Of a stretch of 64,000 bases of DNA, positions 1-11,210 are shown piece by piece. The position numbers and the translations under genes are program-made. The DNA is from Spirogloea muscicola (lineage: Eukaryota; Streptophyta; Zygnematophyceae; Spirogloeales; Spirogloeaceae), in NCBI GenBank assembly GCA_009602725.1, contig WELB01000019.1, positions 1,056,326 through 1,120,325 on the forward strand, in the 5' to 3' direction. The number at the start of each line of letters is the position of its first letter. The stretch's first letter is position 1. Under the pieces are notes generated by a model. The model did no database searches. It saw only the letters and a list, made by a program, of their open reading frames with translations, and was not told the origin of the DNA.

Positions 1-360
1 CCCCTCTCTCCACCCTCCCCCCCTCCCTTCCACTTGACCAACTTTCAGATTTGGTCCCTTTCGCTCCTCCATGCCCTCCTCTTTCTCCTTCCCACTCTCT
101 TCTTTGCCTCCCTCCTCCTTTCCTTCCTCCTCTCCCTCTGCAGCTCCGTCTTCCTCTCCCTCCTGGCCCCCTCCCTCCCTCCCTCCCTCTCTCTCTCCAC
201 TCCCCTGCCTCCAACTACCCCCCCCCCCAAAGCTGTGGGCGAGTCCCAAATCATCTCTGGGGATGATTTGTGGCTAGGGGTGAAAGGCCAACCAAAATCT
301 GGAGATAGCTGGATTCTCCTCTCCCCCAGCTTGCCTGCAGGCTCCTTGACTGGCTCCCCA
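1..360 (+). other. Pyrimidine-rich intron, upstream part of gene A
   Basis: About the first 235 bases are almost pure C/T on the + strand (runs of ctccctccct). No coding exon is convincing here. The tract precedes a good acceptor (cccacag at about 354-360), so the simplest reading is the end of an intron of a gene that starts before the window. Long open frames here come from the low-complexity sequence. Confidence 0.4.
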
Positions 361-1369
361 CAGGACAGCGGCAGCACGGGCCCGCACCGCAGCCTGCGCG
401 TGATCAAGGCCGGGCACATCCGCGACGTGCGCGTCGTGGGCCACTCGGACGGCGCCGCCGCCGACTTCCACCACCCGCTGCTCGACACCGCCGCGCTCCG
501 CGCCCGGGAGGATGCCGCTGTCAGGTCAGCTGGGCCGCCACTAAGCGGCAGGACCATGGTTAAGATTTACCGTTCAGGGGTTAGGGGTTTGGGGGTTTAG
601 GGATTTGGGTTTTGTGCCAGCTGTAAGACTGATTGACTGAGCCCTGCTCGGCTGGGAGGTCACCTGCGAGCTCGGCCGGGAGTCATTCCGGCGAGCTATG
701 GCTGTGGCGCTTTGTGGACGCAGGCAGGCGGAGATGGAAGCGGAGCGGATCGGGGTCGGCGTGACGCAGGAAGCCCAGGACATCTTCGACGCCCTCTCTA
801 AAACGTCAGTCAGTTACTCGCAGTAGAGTCCCAACTTAAGCTTCTCGACCTGATCAACCCAAATGCATCGACTCTAAGTGCGCGCCGCCGCATCTTGCAA
901 CTCGATGAGCTTTGCCGCTGTGGCCCAGCTCGAGGCTCGCCAGCACTCCTTGATGGTTGCTGGCCTGGTGGCGTGGCGCGCCAGGCTGCCCGTGCGATGG
1001 GACAAGACCGTCATCGTCGTCATGGACGAGGTGCAGGTTGCCAGTCCATATCACGCCACTGACGTCGCCGGCGGCAGCACCGCTGCCTTGGAGCGGGTCC
1101 GCAAAGTGGTATGGCATCGCCGTTCATTTCACCCTGACTGTCTTTCTAAGCATTAGAGTCAAAGCATCCCAGCTTTTAGAGCCCGAATCCCAGACTTAAG
1201 TGGCCTTTGCGCAGCCAGCGGCGGCTTCATAGTACCTGGGATTCAGCAATCTGCCGTGCCAAGCTCAGGATAAGGGTTTGGGGTATCATCACTCTCAGAC
1301 CCTCACGTTGATCGCTATATGCAGCTGGAGCTGGAGCGCAAGCGGCTGCTGGCCCGTGGGAAGAGCTGA
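361..1369 (+). CDS. Unrecognised gene A, 3' exons only
   Basis: I do not recognise this protein. Exon-like pieces on the + strand are about 361-525 (contains HIRDVRVVGHSDGAAADFHH), 717-804 (contains QAEMEAERIGVGVTQEAQDI), about 841-1036, and a terminal exon ending DRYMQLELERKRLLARGKS with a stop at 1367-1369. They are separated by plausible GT-AG introns. In the third piece two frames look coding (INPNASTLSARRRILQLDE in one, QLEARQHSLMVAGLVAWRAR in the other), so there is either a small unseen intron or an indel. The C-terminus is charged and helical. The intron at about 525-716 carries telobox-like repeats (see 565-615). The 5' end is outside the window. Confidence 0.35.
565..615 (+). repeat. 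Telobox-like degenerate TTTAGGG repeat in intron
   Basis: About 50 bases of degenerate units (ggggttagggg, tttgggggtttaggg, atttggg) lie in the intron of gene A. They resemble the plant telomere repeat TTTAGGG and the telobox AAACCCTA read on the other strand. Similar tracts occur near the 5' ends of other genes in the window. Confidence 0.5.
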
Positions 1370-1959
1370 GAGCCCCCAACAAGTGGCACCTTGTGCTGAG
1401 CGGCCTTTGTCAGGTGTAAGTTGTTTAGAGGCAGCTTACCTTAAGGCTTGCTAACTTTTGCTGAGAGCTGCATACAGAGCAGCCTTGTTACTGAGCCTCA
1501 ATAAAGGCCGCCAGATCCTTTTGCCACCAAAACTGATGTGGAGAAGATTACCATTACGCTCCCGTGCAGCATGGCAGGCACTTGCTATAGCAACTTGCTT
1601 CACCACCACTCGGCTTCTTGCCATTACTGATCAGCTGCATGTCCTGCTGATGCCTCTGTGCTCAAGCAGCAAGTCGTATGACTGTTTTTTAAAGGGCATG
1701 ATGAGCACTTGAAGTGACAAGCAGCCCTTTGGAGCTTACGGTCATTTGTAAGTGTCACCGGGCTTGGTTGCCCTTGTTATTTGTCAAAGAATATTGGTCT
1801 TCTAGAGCACCTCTCACGCTGACAGTGTGCTGGCTCTACTACTGTAGCAATAGTCTAATCTTAGCAGCTTGCTTGTGCTTTGGATACCGACTTGATCCAG
1901 GGAAGCCCAATCTGAGCTAGATTGCAGAGGGTGTGTGCTTAGCAAAGCTGTCACGAGGC
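1370..1959. other. Intergenic, nothing supported
   Basis: Between the stop of gene A and the 3' end of the next gene on the other strand. The open frames here are short and have no recognisable motif. This is likely the 3' flank of two convergent genes. Confidence 0.4.
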
Positions 1960-4270
1960 TGGCTCGACTGCAGAATCTTGCGATGATGAGGTCCCGAACT
2001 CGGGGGTGAAGAATCGCAGGAGGTCGAGGACGTAATTAGCACAAATAGGTCCAATTAGGTCCCCAACAGCAAAACCTGCAGAACAATAACACCACATTTG
2101 ACGACTGAACCGGCTTCTCTTGCATGGCAAGCACCACAAAAAGTTGGCACCCATTGCCTGTAAGAAGTCACAATGAGTTTCTTGCAGGCAGAGCGCCAAT
2201 ATCCAAGATGTGTCAGGACATGATGCACAAGAGGGAGCCAAGATGAGGTGGTGTTAGTGTTACACGAGACTAGAGATGTACAAGCTCACTGAGCAAAAGA
2301 GCGGTACCAGCAGCTCTTGACAAAGGCCTTCACAAGCGAGCAGTGGAATTGTTGCAGTGAAACACATACCAAGTATTGGACCGTACTCTGGCCCAATCAT
2401 GATTGTCAGAAGGCCTGCTCCAAAGGAAGCTGTCAGCAGGGAGAAGCAAGAGCGGAAGGTGTACAGCGGCACTTTGTGGAGGGCTTCCCACAGCTCTCGC
2501 TTTGTCGCTTCAGAGGGCTGTGACGAGGACTGCAGTCTCTCTGCTTCTCGTCTTTTGATGAAGCGGTAGAAGTCAAAGATGAACTGCACCAGGCAGCCGG
2601 CGGCGGTGACAAGCACATTGGCTGCACAGTGCAATTTGAGGAGCTCTTCAGCAACTTGTGAGTAGCAGACCGGCATTAACTTCAATCCAGCTAGAGACTG
2701 CTAACGCCACAAAATGATGGGCGAGAGGAAGCCTGGCTGTCCTTGGAAGTTAAGAGAGGCAGTCAACTTGCCCACAAAAGCAGTGCTTGTCATTTGCCAG
2801 AGCAGGTCCCATCTGCCAAATCTCTTCCGCCGGACTTTTCGCACAGCAGATTTGGAAATGTCTGCATTGAGAGATTTCAGCATAATTAATGGATGTGATT
2901 AAATAATGCATATTTTTGTGACAGTGCAGCAACTTGCTAACCCCTATGCCTCTGCCAAGCAACCCATTCAGAAGAGAAGATTCTGGAACTGGTCAGTGAG
3001 AGTACACAGAGAAAGGCTTGCACAGGCTACTTCCTTTCCTAGTCAGCAGCTTGGCAACAAGAAGTGGAATTTCTTACCATGCCCCACCAGGCATTCCAGT
3101 CCATGACAACAACAATTTGACCAACTTAATGAGCGGCTTGCGCGAAGTAAGGAGCTCTGATCCTATGCACAAGTCAGCCAAGAAGGATAAATATGCACCT
3201 TTTGTCAGCTTCCACATCAGGCGCTTGGAGAGGACAAGCTGGGCGCATCTCTCGAGGAGGCGCGTCGTTGTCCTCACTATCACCTTCCAGACAGCGGACA
3301 TGAATCTCGTCCAAGGTCAACATGGCCCAGAACTATGAGGAAGGGGCGCCGGCGGAGTAACAACGTGCCAACCAGATCCCAGTCACAACTGGCAGACCAG
3401 CAAGTATTCATTTGGGAAGTTGATTTCCCAAGTGACACTGCTCTATCTTGGACATTTGTTATAATCTGCATGAGATTGGTCTAAATTATGGAGGAGATTA
3501 TAGCCCACTCCAGGGCCTGTAATAGCTAACGATGCAGTGCTCTTACATGCTGGCTCGTCTCTTGGCAAAGAAGTAATGGAGGCGGAGGGGCTGACAAGCA
3601 GTACCTCCCGGTGCACACCCCAGAGAGTCTGGCAGCCAGCAAGGACCCAGTCTGGAGGCGGCTTGGGTGGCCGCAGCCGCGGCTCCAAGTTCTGATCCTC
3701 GTCCTCCTCAAACTGTTCCGCGGAATAGACGACAAGCACAACTTCAAAACCCGTGGCCCTCCATCAAGCAACTTCAAGCAACTTCGAGCAACTTCAAGTT
3801 CAAGCAACTCCTGCTCAAGCCAATCGGCCTGCTGTGACAGCAAGTGCAATCTGTACAAATACCGGCTTGACAAAAAATTATAGCCAAAGAGATGAAAGAG
3901 ATAAGAAAAGATGAAAATGCGCACTGATGTCCAGCTCGCCACTTGGGCAGCAGCATTGGTGCTCACCTGTATGTAAGGCTCCAGCATGATGAGGAGGTTG
4001 GAGACGAGGTTGCGCAGGAAGGCGACCAGGAGGCTCCGGAACTCGAACGCGGACAGCACGCCCTTGAGCGTGTACGAGTACTCCTTGTCCGGCGGCCTGA
4101 AGACGAAGCGCTCGAGCTCCCTGTCCTCCTCGCCCGCCGCTGCCGCCTCGCACAGCGCCAGCCTCGGTCGGGGCCACAGGCTGCTCAGCCACGAGCGCTC
4201 CTGCCTGAAGGAGCAACGACCAGTACACCCAGTAAACCTGGTCAGCTCCACAACTCCTTCTGCCACTGGA
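1960..4270 (-). CDS. Multi-pass membrane protein, family not recognised
   Basis: Several exons on the - strand read like one integral membrane protein. From the N-terminus: about 4204-3968 (contains FVFRPPDKEYSYTLKGVLSA, then a hydrophobic stretch LLVAFLRNLVSNLLIMLEPY), about 3735-3600 (a proline-rich acidic linker), one or more weak exons at 3450-3100, about 2860-2705 (LTASLNFQGQPGFLSPIILW), about 2640-2330 (a hydrophobic block with FGAGLLTIMIGPEYGPILGM), and a last exon ending about 1960 (GDLIGPICANYVLDLLRFF). Glycines are spaced as in packed helices, which loosely recalls the Tim17/22/23-like or peroxisomal membrane proteins of plants, but I cannot name the family. The start codon is uncertain; one candidate ATG is at 4266. 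The compartment is unknown. Confidence 0.45.
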
Positions 4271-4379
4271 CCTGCCCCACATTGCCATCAGCGAGCCCTG
4301 GCCGCGCTGACCGCCGTGCCAGGAGCTACTCAATTAGCAGCTCCACAGCCGCTAATTGACTATCAGCAGCCGCATTCGC

Positions 4380-4689
4380 CTCGGCTGTGGCCCGCCGCCA
4401 CAAGGCAAAGGCGGCATGCGGAGGCAACGATGGGATCAGTCTGGAAGGCCTTAGAGCCGATAGCTCGTTCGCTCACCGTCAAGGAGGCGTGCGAGACGGC
4501 GCCGCTCTGACGGCTCTGAGCACGAGAGCCGCATGGGAGGAGGCATCGGCTCGTGTGGCGGCCCTCACCTGCAGTGGCCGCCGGACGACGGCGGCGAGGC
4601 GGCGGCCGCGGGCGCCGCGGGCCACCAGGAGCNCCCTCCTACCATTGCTGCTTCCTCAACCTCCTCTAGCAGACCACAAGCGGTACAGG
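4380..4689. other. GC-rich region with lone N join at 4633
   Basis: GC-rich sequence without a convincing exon, interrupted by a single N at 4633. It may hold the 5' end of the membrane-protein gene or of an unassembled neighbour. Repeat sequence begins just to the right. Confidence 0.3.
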
Positions 4690-5450
4690 TCGAGTGAATA
4701 TACAGCCCCTCTCCTCAGTGGGCGAGCCCTTCTTCTGGCTTGCGCAGCGGGGTTGCTCCTCTTCCCCACAGCTCATCCGACTTCCTGCTGCTGACATGGG
4801 GGTACCAGGAGCGCCCTGTCTGCCTAGCCTGTGGCTCCGTTATGAACACCTGTATGCATCTGGCTGGCTTCCACACCGCTCTTAGAATATCAGCAGCCGC
4901 ATGCTGGCTTGCTCAACAGGGGATGTTGAGCACCCAGCGGCCGTTTAAGTCGCTGTGTGCTTTGACTATTTACTGGCCCCTTCGAACTTCGTGCATCCTT
5001 TTTTCTGGGCTGGCCTATCTCCATCTCACTCTGGCGGCCCATGTTCCACGCATTGCACCTGCATGCTGGCCGTGCTCTAGCTGCAGCCTCTGGCTCTCGT
5101 CGGTGAAATAGCTCTCTCTCACAGCCACTGCCCTCACCTGGAAGCGTCATTTCTTCCCGACTGCGAGTCTTTCTGATATGCGGCTCCTCTTGGGTTTACC
5201 AAGTGATTCATCGTACCGGCCATGCTCTAAGACAGCCATCGCCTTTGGCCCTTCGGACCTTGTCAATTTCGAATCGGGCTGGCTGTTCACAGCCCTTGGC
5301 CCCTTTGGGAGAGCCACATCCTTATACAGCCATCGCCCTCTACTGGAAGAGACTCTCACTGTGGAAAGCCAGTCCAGAGGCAGAAGGGAGAATAAGAAAC
5401 AGTGGGAAGAATGAATGGTTGGCATGTTAGTTTGGGGCATACCCCTAGAC
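4690..5450 (+). mobile_element. 5'-truncated LINE tail (SDFLLLT type) plus 3' flank
   Basis: On the + strand, 4740-4803 encodes the end of a recurring C-terminal protein tail (HSSSDFLLLTWGY). About 5045-5110 encodes a second piece of the same tail (ALHLHAGRALAAASGSRR then stop). The following sequence to about 5400 is the family's 3' region with repeated 'ttgtc..ttc..gggctggc..cagccc' units. The sequence after the first tail (cgccctgtctgcctagcct) recurs at 40166 and 47206. No reverse transcriptase core is present, so these are overlapping 5'-truncated fragments. Calling them LINE rests on recognising the post-RT tail in neighbouring copies. Confidence 0.5.
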
Positions 5451-6481
5451 ATTGTCCTGTACTGGCTGTTGGAGCTGGCCTCTCACAGCGACCTCCAGTC
5501 TTCATCTGAGCGGCCCCTGCCGTTCTCGAGATGTTAACTTTGGGGCCTTCAGCTGTGCCTCCAGACTTCCACCGAGCCTTTCACAGCCAAAGCCACCTCA
5601 TGAACGAGCCTTGGTGTACTAGCTGGCTAGCTGAGTAACCAAGCAAGGTAGGAGGCAGCTGCCGTGTGAGCGAGCAGGCCCAACGGGCTATGCTGTTTGT
5701 GGCCAGGAAGTAGCTCATAGAGACCCAGGTAACTGCAGGAGGGGCCACCAACTAGAGGAGCTTGCACCACGCCGCACCCAGTGGACTAAATCCGCCCTGC
5801 CATCAGCCACCTGGCACACGCAAGCTCTTCGTTCCCTGCCTTGAATAAACTGTAGCTTGCATCAGTACGGTGACTAGGCTTTCACACCACACCTGCCTCT
5901 GCACCTCGCTTGGCGAGCAGAATCTTGCGCGGCCTTGGTATTGACAAGGTTAGTAAGTAGGGTAGCAAGCCTGCGGCGAAGCTTTGCCCCTGGAGGGCGC
6001 CAGGTCACTTGTTGGACCATGCACAGCCTGCAACTTGTGGATTTTGTGCGACTCAAAGAAGGTAACGAAATTTGCAAAGAGTCTGTAAGTGTTCCAGCTT
6101 GTCCTCCAACTACAGCTTCAACATACAGCAAAAGCTCTAAATTTCAAGTGGTGGCACTGTACGAGCACATCCTACATTCAGCTGCAGTAAGATGAGCTGT
6201 CTGCTGCTGCTAATCAACCTCTAGTGCCATAGGGCTGAGTCACCATGGCCGTAGCCCTGCAGCAGGCCTGCCTTGAAACATTTGGCTGTGTGATGAGTAC
6301 TGGAGCAGTAAGGAGCAACTTGGAAAAGCAACTCGTCAGCAGCGAGTGTAAGTTTGACCGGCGGACATGCTACTCAATGCATTGAAGTGCTTCCTTGGCG
6401 GTTGGCATCACTGGAAGCTCTGGTTGTCAAAACACAGAAACGACCAACACCCATGCTCAGCCACCCGGCGCGCTTGCATCT
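5451..6481. other. Intergenic, no supported gene
   Basis: Low-information sequence between repeat copies and the 3' end of the zinc-knuckle gene. A short exon-like + piece at about 6001-6061 (contains HSLQLVDFVRLKE before a gtaacg donor) is not enough to call a gene. Confidence 0.35.
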
Positions 6482-8832
6482 CTAGTAACGACCTCCGCCT
6501 CCGTAAGAACCGCTGGGCTCGTAGCCTCCGCCCCCTCCATAACTGCCGCCGCCACCGCCAGCACCATATCCAGTACCACCTCCATAACCCCCGCCCCCGC
6601 CATACCTAAGGGCACACCACAATAACAACATCATCAGAACAGTTGCTACACATCCCCTCTGACTCAACATCCCCTCTGGCTCACCTATGAGCCCTCAACT
6701 TAAGTCCGCAACTCTGGCTGATGGAAGAACTTAAGCATGTAACATGTTGGCAGCCAGAAATGCTTACCCTCCACCTCCACCATAACCCCCGCCTCCGCTC
6801 CGGGCTTCAGGACAATCTCGAGAGATGTGCCCCTCCTGTCCACAATTGTAACAAGCTCTACTGCCTCCTCCAGAGCGACCGCCAAATCCGCCACCATAAC
6901 CCCCACCTGAGCCAGACGGGCCATTGGGACACTCGCGAGCGAAGTGCCCAGGCTGCCACGAGCACAACCAAATGTCAATCACCAAGAGAAATGGGTCATA
7001 ACAAGAGTAAGTGGAGGTCAACTTGATGACATAGCCCTTGCACATTGGTGAGGCTGAGTAGGAGACACGTGTGTGAAACATGTAATTTACCTCTCCGCAC
7101 TGATAGCAACCGCCGCCGCCACCGCCGCCGCCGCCGCCAACACCTGACCGCCTGCCGCCCCATGCATCTCCATAAGACGTGCGCTCAGTCTCACGGCCCC
7201 TGCTGAAACTTGAGAAGGTCGGGTCATCCCTTCCGCCGCCCCCATATCCACCTCCTCCTCCATAGCCTGCACCACCCCCAAAGCCTCCTCCACTTGCTCC
7301 ATAGGCTCCGCCCCCATAAGCGCCCCCTGCAGGTGCTCCTCCATATGCACCGGCAGGTGCACCACCAACACCTGGTGCAACTACTCCTCCAGCCCGTTCC
7401 TCGGCTTCCCTCCGCTTCTCCGAAGGCCGCTTGGCAGTTCCAGCCTGCGCCTTCTCAATTGCAATTTTCTGCAACAGCAGTCCGAGGCAGCACTTCAATA
7501 AAAGAGTGAGAAGACCTACTAATGATAATGAGGTGTGTGTGTGAGCATCCAATAAGCAGACAATGCGCAACAAACATCAGGGAGTGAAGAACAGTGCCCC
7601 GTGTATATGCATCTAACCAGACACTACTAATCAGTGTCTTGCTAATATCAGCGCACGCAAGATACGATAAGACCCACCTCAAAAGACTCCAAGAGCTCTT
7701 CGTACTTCGTCTCCTTCAAGGCCACCTCATCCTTCAGTGACTTTGTCTCATCAGGATCAGACACCTTCTCCAACTCACTCCTGGCAAATGCGAGCTCAGC
7801 TTCAGCTGCCTTCTTCTCCTCGTGCTGCTCAGGCGTGAGAACAAGCTGTCATAAAGATCGACAAGCACAAAAGTGTAAGCTACAATCGTCACCATGCCCA
7901 ACAACTCGACTGGCGAAGGTCAACGAAGAGATAGACTCTTCCTGCAGTATAACTCAAAGTACTGGTGATGTAAGTAGCGAGCTTGTTTTCCAGCGTATGA
8001 GCTACAGATCACTGAATTCGAATCCAATCAGGAGAAGGCCTAATATGCATGTGCTGCACATCAAGGCCTCGAACACATAGACTATGTATGCTGGGGCTTG
8101 AGAGGGTTCATGTCATTGCTTGATATACACATGAGAAGACTCAGATCCCCTGCAAGTTGAATGACGTGTATGTAAGACCTAGCTGGTCAATCATAGTCAC
8201 AACAGTCATCAAATCTACATCAGCAGCCTCAGGAGCCAACTGTCAGCTTGAAACTCTGGGGATACTGAAGGGGACTTTGACATGTACCGATGGCTTCCAG
8301 TCTTTCTGCACAAGCTCCTTGAGAAGCTCCGTCTCATTCTTGCCCTCCCGCTCAGCTATGATCTGCTCACGTGGTCGTGCTGCTCCGAAGGGGTTGGGCT
8401 GCAGCAGGACGGTCAGGACATCCGTGAAAGGCAGTCAGTCCCTTGCTCAACATCGCCCCAAGGCAGCCAGGATGCATGTCAGCAAGCATGGCATGCCAAC
8501 CTTGGCAAAGGGCAACAGGCACATGCTGACGGACCTTCGCTGCAGCTAAGCATCGAGCCTCTAGCACTCAGACGCCGCACGATCGTGCGAGGCGCAACAC
8601 GGCCTTCGTACGAAGCTCAACAAGGCGCGAGATAGTGGCCGGCGAGCTCCACGAGAGGCCTGGACGGAAGGGAGGCCAGGGGCCCGGGCCGGGGCCGTCA
8701 CAGGGGAGTGCGGCGAACCTTGGTGGTCTTCGCGGGCGCGACGGCGGCGGCGGCGGCGGTGGCATCGTCGCTGCGCGGCGCGAGCGAGAGCTTGGGGCGC
8801 CCGGCGGGGACGTCGTCGGCGGCGTACTCCAT
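6482..8832 (-). CDS. eIF4B-like motif / Gly-rich / CCHC zinc-knuckle RNA-binding protein
   Basis: A probable RNA-binding protein, cytoplasmic or in RNP granules. Exons on the - strand: 8832-8719 (start [20 protein letters not shown]), 8398-8288 ([20 protein letters not shown]), a short exon at about 8240-8190 ([12 protein letters not shown]), 7845-7678 (glutamate-rich helix), 7468-7091 (basic helix, then Gly-rich with RGG-like sites, ending CYQCGE), 6952-6768 ([11 protein letters not shown] completes the first CCHC knuckle; [14 protein letters not shown] is the second) and 6605-6482 (Gly/Tyr-rich tail, stop TAG). Phases of the later exons agree. The motif KLSLAPR followed by [10 protein letters not shown] resembles plant eIF4B, so a role in translation is an inference. 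An intron splits the first zinc knuckle. The first three exons and the start of the fourth are repeated at 9402-10430. Confidence 0.75.
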
Positions 8833-9400
8833 GGCGGGCGGCGGCGCGGCGGGCGGTGGTGCGGCGACGGGCGCGGGGCGCGGCGCTGGCGTGGGGCGCT
8901 GGAGCGGAGAGGCGCCTTCCAGACTGCCCGCCAGCCCTAACTACCTCGCGGGGGCGCCACTAACATCATCATTAACCTATAGTAGTGATGTTAAGAGCAT
9001 CATTCGTGCGAACGGCACCGGCGCAGCCGTCGTCGGACGACCGTTTATTTCATTCGGGCTTTCGGTTGCCCCACCTTCGCAGTCTAGATAATAAATACTG
9101 CATTTGTTCACCGAACACTGCCGGCGTCGTTGCGCGTGACGCTCCCCCGCCCCTGCAGCTCCGGTGACGACGGCGGGGGGGCTGACGACGGTCCTCTGCG
9201 GGTCGGAGCGGTCCTCCGCGGGGGCGCCCGGCTCGGCCGCCCGGTCGTGGCGGCCCGGAAGCCTCCGAGGCCGGCAGAGGATCCTCTGCCGGCTGAGCGC
9301 CCGCTGCGGGAACTCAGATCTCGTGAGCGAAGCCCCCGGCGTGAGCATCCCGACGAGGACGAGAGCGGGCCCGAGGATGCAGAGATAACCGTTTTCCATC
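7818..9400. repeat. Copy 1 of a 1.6-kb direct duplication
   Basis: This segment holds exon 1 to the start of exon 4 of the zinc-knuckle gene plus its upstream region. It is repeated in the same orientation at 9402-about 10950 (start codons 1598 bases apart). The two copies are close in coding parts and carry many small indels and substitutions in introns and upstream DNA. Copy 1 ends exactly at the lone N at 9401. Confidence 0.85.
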
Positions 9401-9401
9401 N

Positions 9402-10430
9402 TCCTCATGCTGCTCAGGCGTGAGAACAAGCTGTCATGAAGGTCGACAAGCACAGAAATGTCAGGTACAATTGTCACCATGCCCAACAAATCAATACAGA
9501 CTGGCGAAGGTCAACGAAGAGATAGACTCTTCCTGCAGTATAACTCAAAGTACTGGTGATGTAAGTAGCGAGCTTGTTTTCCAGCTTATGAGCTACAGAT
9601 CACTGAGTTCGAATCCAATCAGGAGGAGGCCTCATATGCATGTGCTGCACATCAAGGCCTCAAAAGCACTTAGACTGTATATGCTGGGGCTTGAGAGGGT
9701 TCATGTCATTGCTTGATATGCACATGAGAAGAATCAGATCCCCTGCCAGTTGAATGACCTGTATGTAAGACCTAGCTGGTCAATCATAGTCACAGTCATC
9801 TAATTTACATCAGCAGCCTCAGGAGCCAACTGTCAGCTTGAAACTCTAGGGATGCTGAAGGGGAATGTGGCATGTACCGATGGCTTCCAGTCTTTCTGCA
9901 CAAGCTCCTTGAGAAGCTCCGTCTCATTCTTGCCCTCCCGCTCAGCTATGATCTGCTCACGTGGTCGTGCTGCTCCGAAGGGGTTGGGCTGCAGCAGGAC
10001 GGTCAGACATCCGTTAAAGGAAGTCAGTCGTTTACTCAACATCGCCCCACGACAGCCAGGATGCATGTCAGTGAGCATGGCATGCCAACCTTGGCAAGAA
10101 GCACAGAGAGACCATATGCCAAGAGACCTTTGCTGCAACTGAGCGTCGGGACTCAAGCCCTCAGAAGCCGCGCGATAGTGCGAGGCACAACAAGGCCTTC
10201 GTACGAAGCTCAACAAGGCGCGTAACGCGAAAAAGTGGTCGCGAGCTCCACGAGAGGCCTGGACGGGAGGGAGGCCAGGGCCGGGGCCGGGGCCGTCACA
10301 GGGGAGTGCAGCCAACCTTGGTGGTCTTAGCGAGCGCGACGGCGGCGGCGGAGGCGGTGGCATCGTCGCTGCGCGGCGCGAGGGAGAGCTTGGGGCGCCC
10401 GGCGGGGACGTCGTCGGCGGCGTACTCCAT
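9402..10430 (-). pseudogene. Partial second copy of the zinc-knuckle gene 5' half
   Basis: Exon 1 (10430-10317) and exon 2 (9988-9878) repeat those of the gene at 8832 with nearly the same protein. Exon 1 differs by about two residues (A to S and P to L in the Ala-rich tail); exon 2 is identical. The third exon is repeated at about 9830-9770, and exon 4 is cut off at 9402 next to the N. There is no 3' half, so this copy cannot make the whole protein unless it splices into the downstream exons of copy 1. It is either a real tandem duplication or a second haplotype wrongly joined by the assembler. The N at the joint favours the assembly explanation. Confidence 0.7.
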
Positions 10431-10779
10431 GGCGGGCGGCGCGGCGACGGGCGCGGGCGCGGCGCTGGCGTGGGACGCTGGAAACGGAGTGGCGCCTTCC
10501 AGGCTCCCCGCCAGCCCTAACTACCTCGCATGGGCGCCACTCACATTAACATTACTCTCAAGTAGTGACACTGTGAGCATCGTTACTACGAACGGCACCG
10601 GCGCAGCCGTCGTCGAACAACGGTTAAAACATTCAGCGTTCGGTCACCCCACTTTCGCGCTCAGGATAATGAAGACGACACTTGTTCACCAATCAGTGTA
10701 GGCGTCGTTGCGCGTGACGCTCCAGCGACGGGCTGACTACGGTCCTCTGCGGGTCTGAGCGGTCCTCCGCGGCGCGTCC

Positions 10780-11156
10780 GGCCGCGGCGGCCAGGAAGCC
10801 TCCGAGGCCGCCAGAGGATCCTCTGCCGGCTGAGCGGGCCGCTGCGGACTCAGATAACGTGATCGAGCCCCCCCCCCGTGAGTCTCCCGACGAGGACGGC
10901 GCGCGGCGCGGGGGGCCCGAGGACGCCGACATAACCGCTTTCCATCAAGCGACTCCCCCGCGGGCGGGCGGAGGCCTTCCCGAGGTTTGGGGTTTAAGCC
11001 CAGCCGCCGCCTGAGCCGCCCGCGGCGCCCCCGCCCTCCCGGCCCCGCAGCCGCCACCCACAGCAGGGCGCCGACGTCTGCGGCGTCGTCCTCAACGTGG
11101 CTGACATACCCAACCGGCATAATGGCGGGCGCGCCGTCATGCCGCTGTCGGCTTAA
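10780..11156 (+). CDS. Possible small divergent gene, unrecognised
   Basis: On the + strand, upstream of the zinc-knuckle gene, an acidic and proline-rich exon (contains PPRPPEDPLPAERAAADSDN and DEDGARRGGPEDADITAFH) runs to a gtttgg donor near 10986. It joins in phase to an exon after ccacagcag at about 11067 (GADVCGVVLNVADIPNRHNG, ending VMPLSA, stop at 11154-11156). The related upstream exon is also open in copy 1 (about 9240-9400), with differing indels. The start is not found. It could instead be noncoding GC-rich DNA. The stop lies 55 bases from the Eaf6 stop, which would make the two genes convergent. Confidence 0.3.
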
Positions 11157-11210
11157 AGGTCCTTCCATGGGACAGCCACTTCTTCTGAGAGCCTGTGCTG
11201 GGCACCCGGC

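Noticed and set aside
34-600. 188-residue Leu/Ser/Pro-rich frame
   Set aside because: Low-complexity pyrimidine tract; overlapping open frames on both strands; contains a splice acceptor.
3760-3810. Short tandem caacttcaag units, considered as a repeat array or CRISPR
   Set aside because: Only a few 10-20 base units with no spacers; ordinary microsatellite-like sequence.
7210-7509. His/Leu/Pro-rich + strand frame
   Set aside because: Antisense of the Gly-rich exon of the zinc-knuckle gene.
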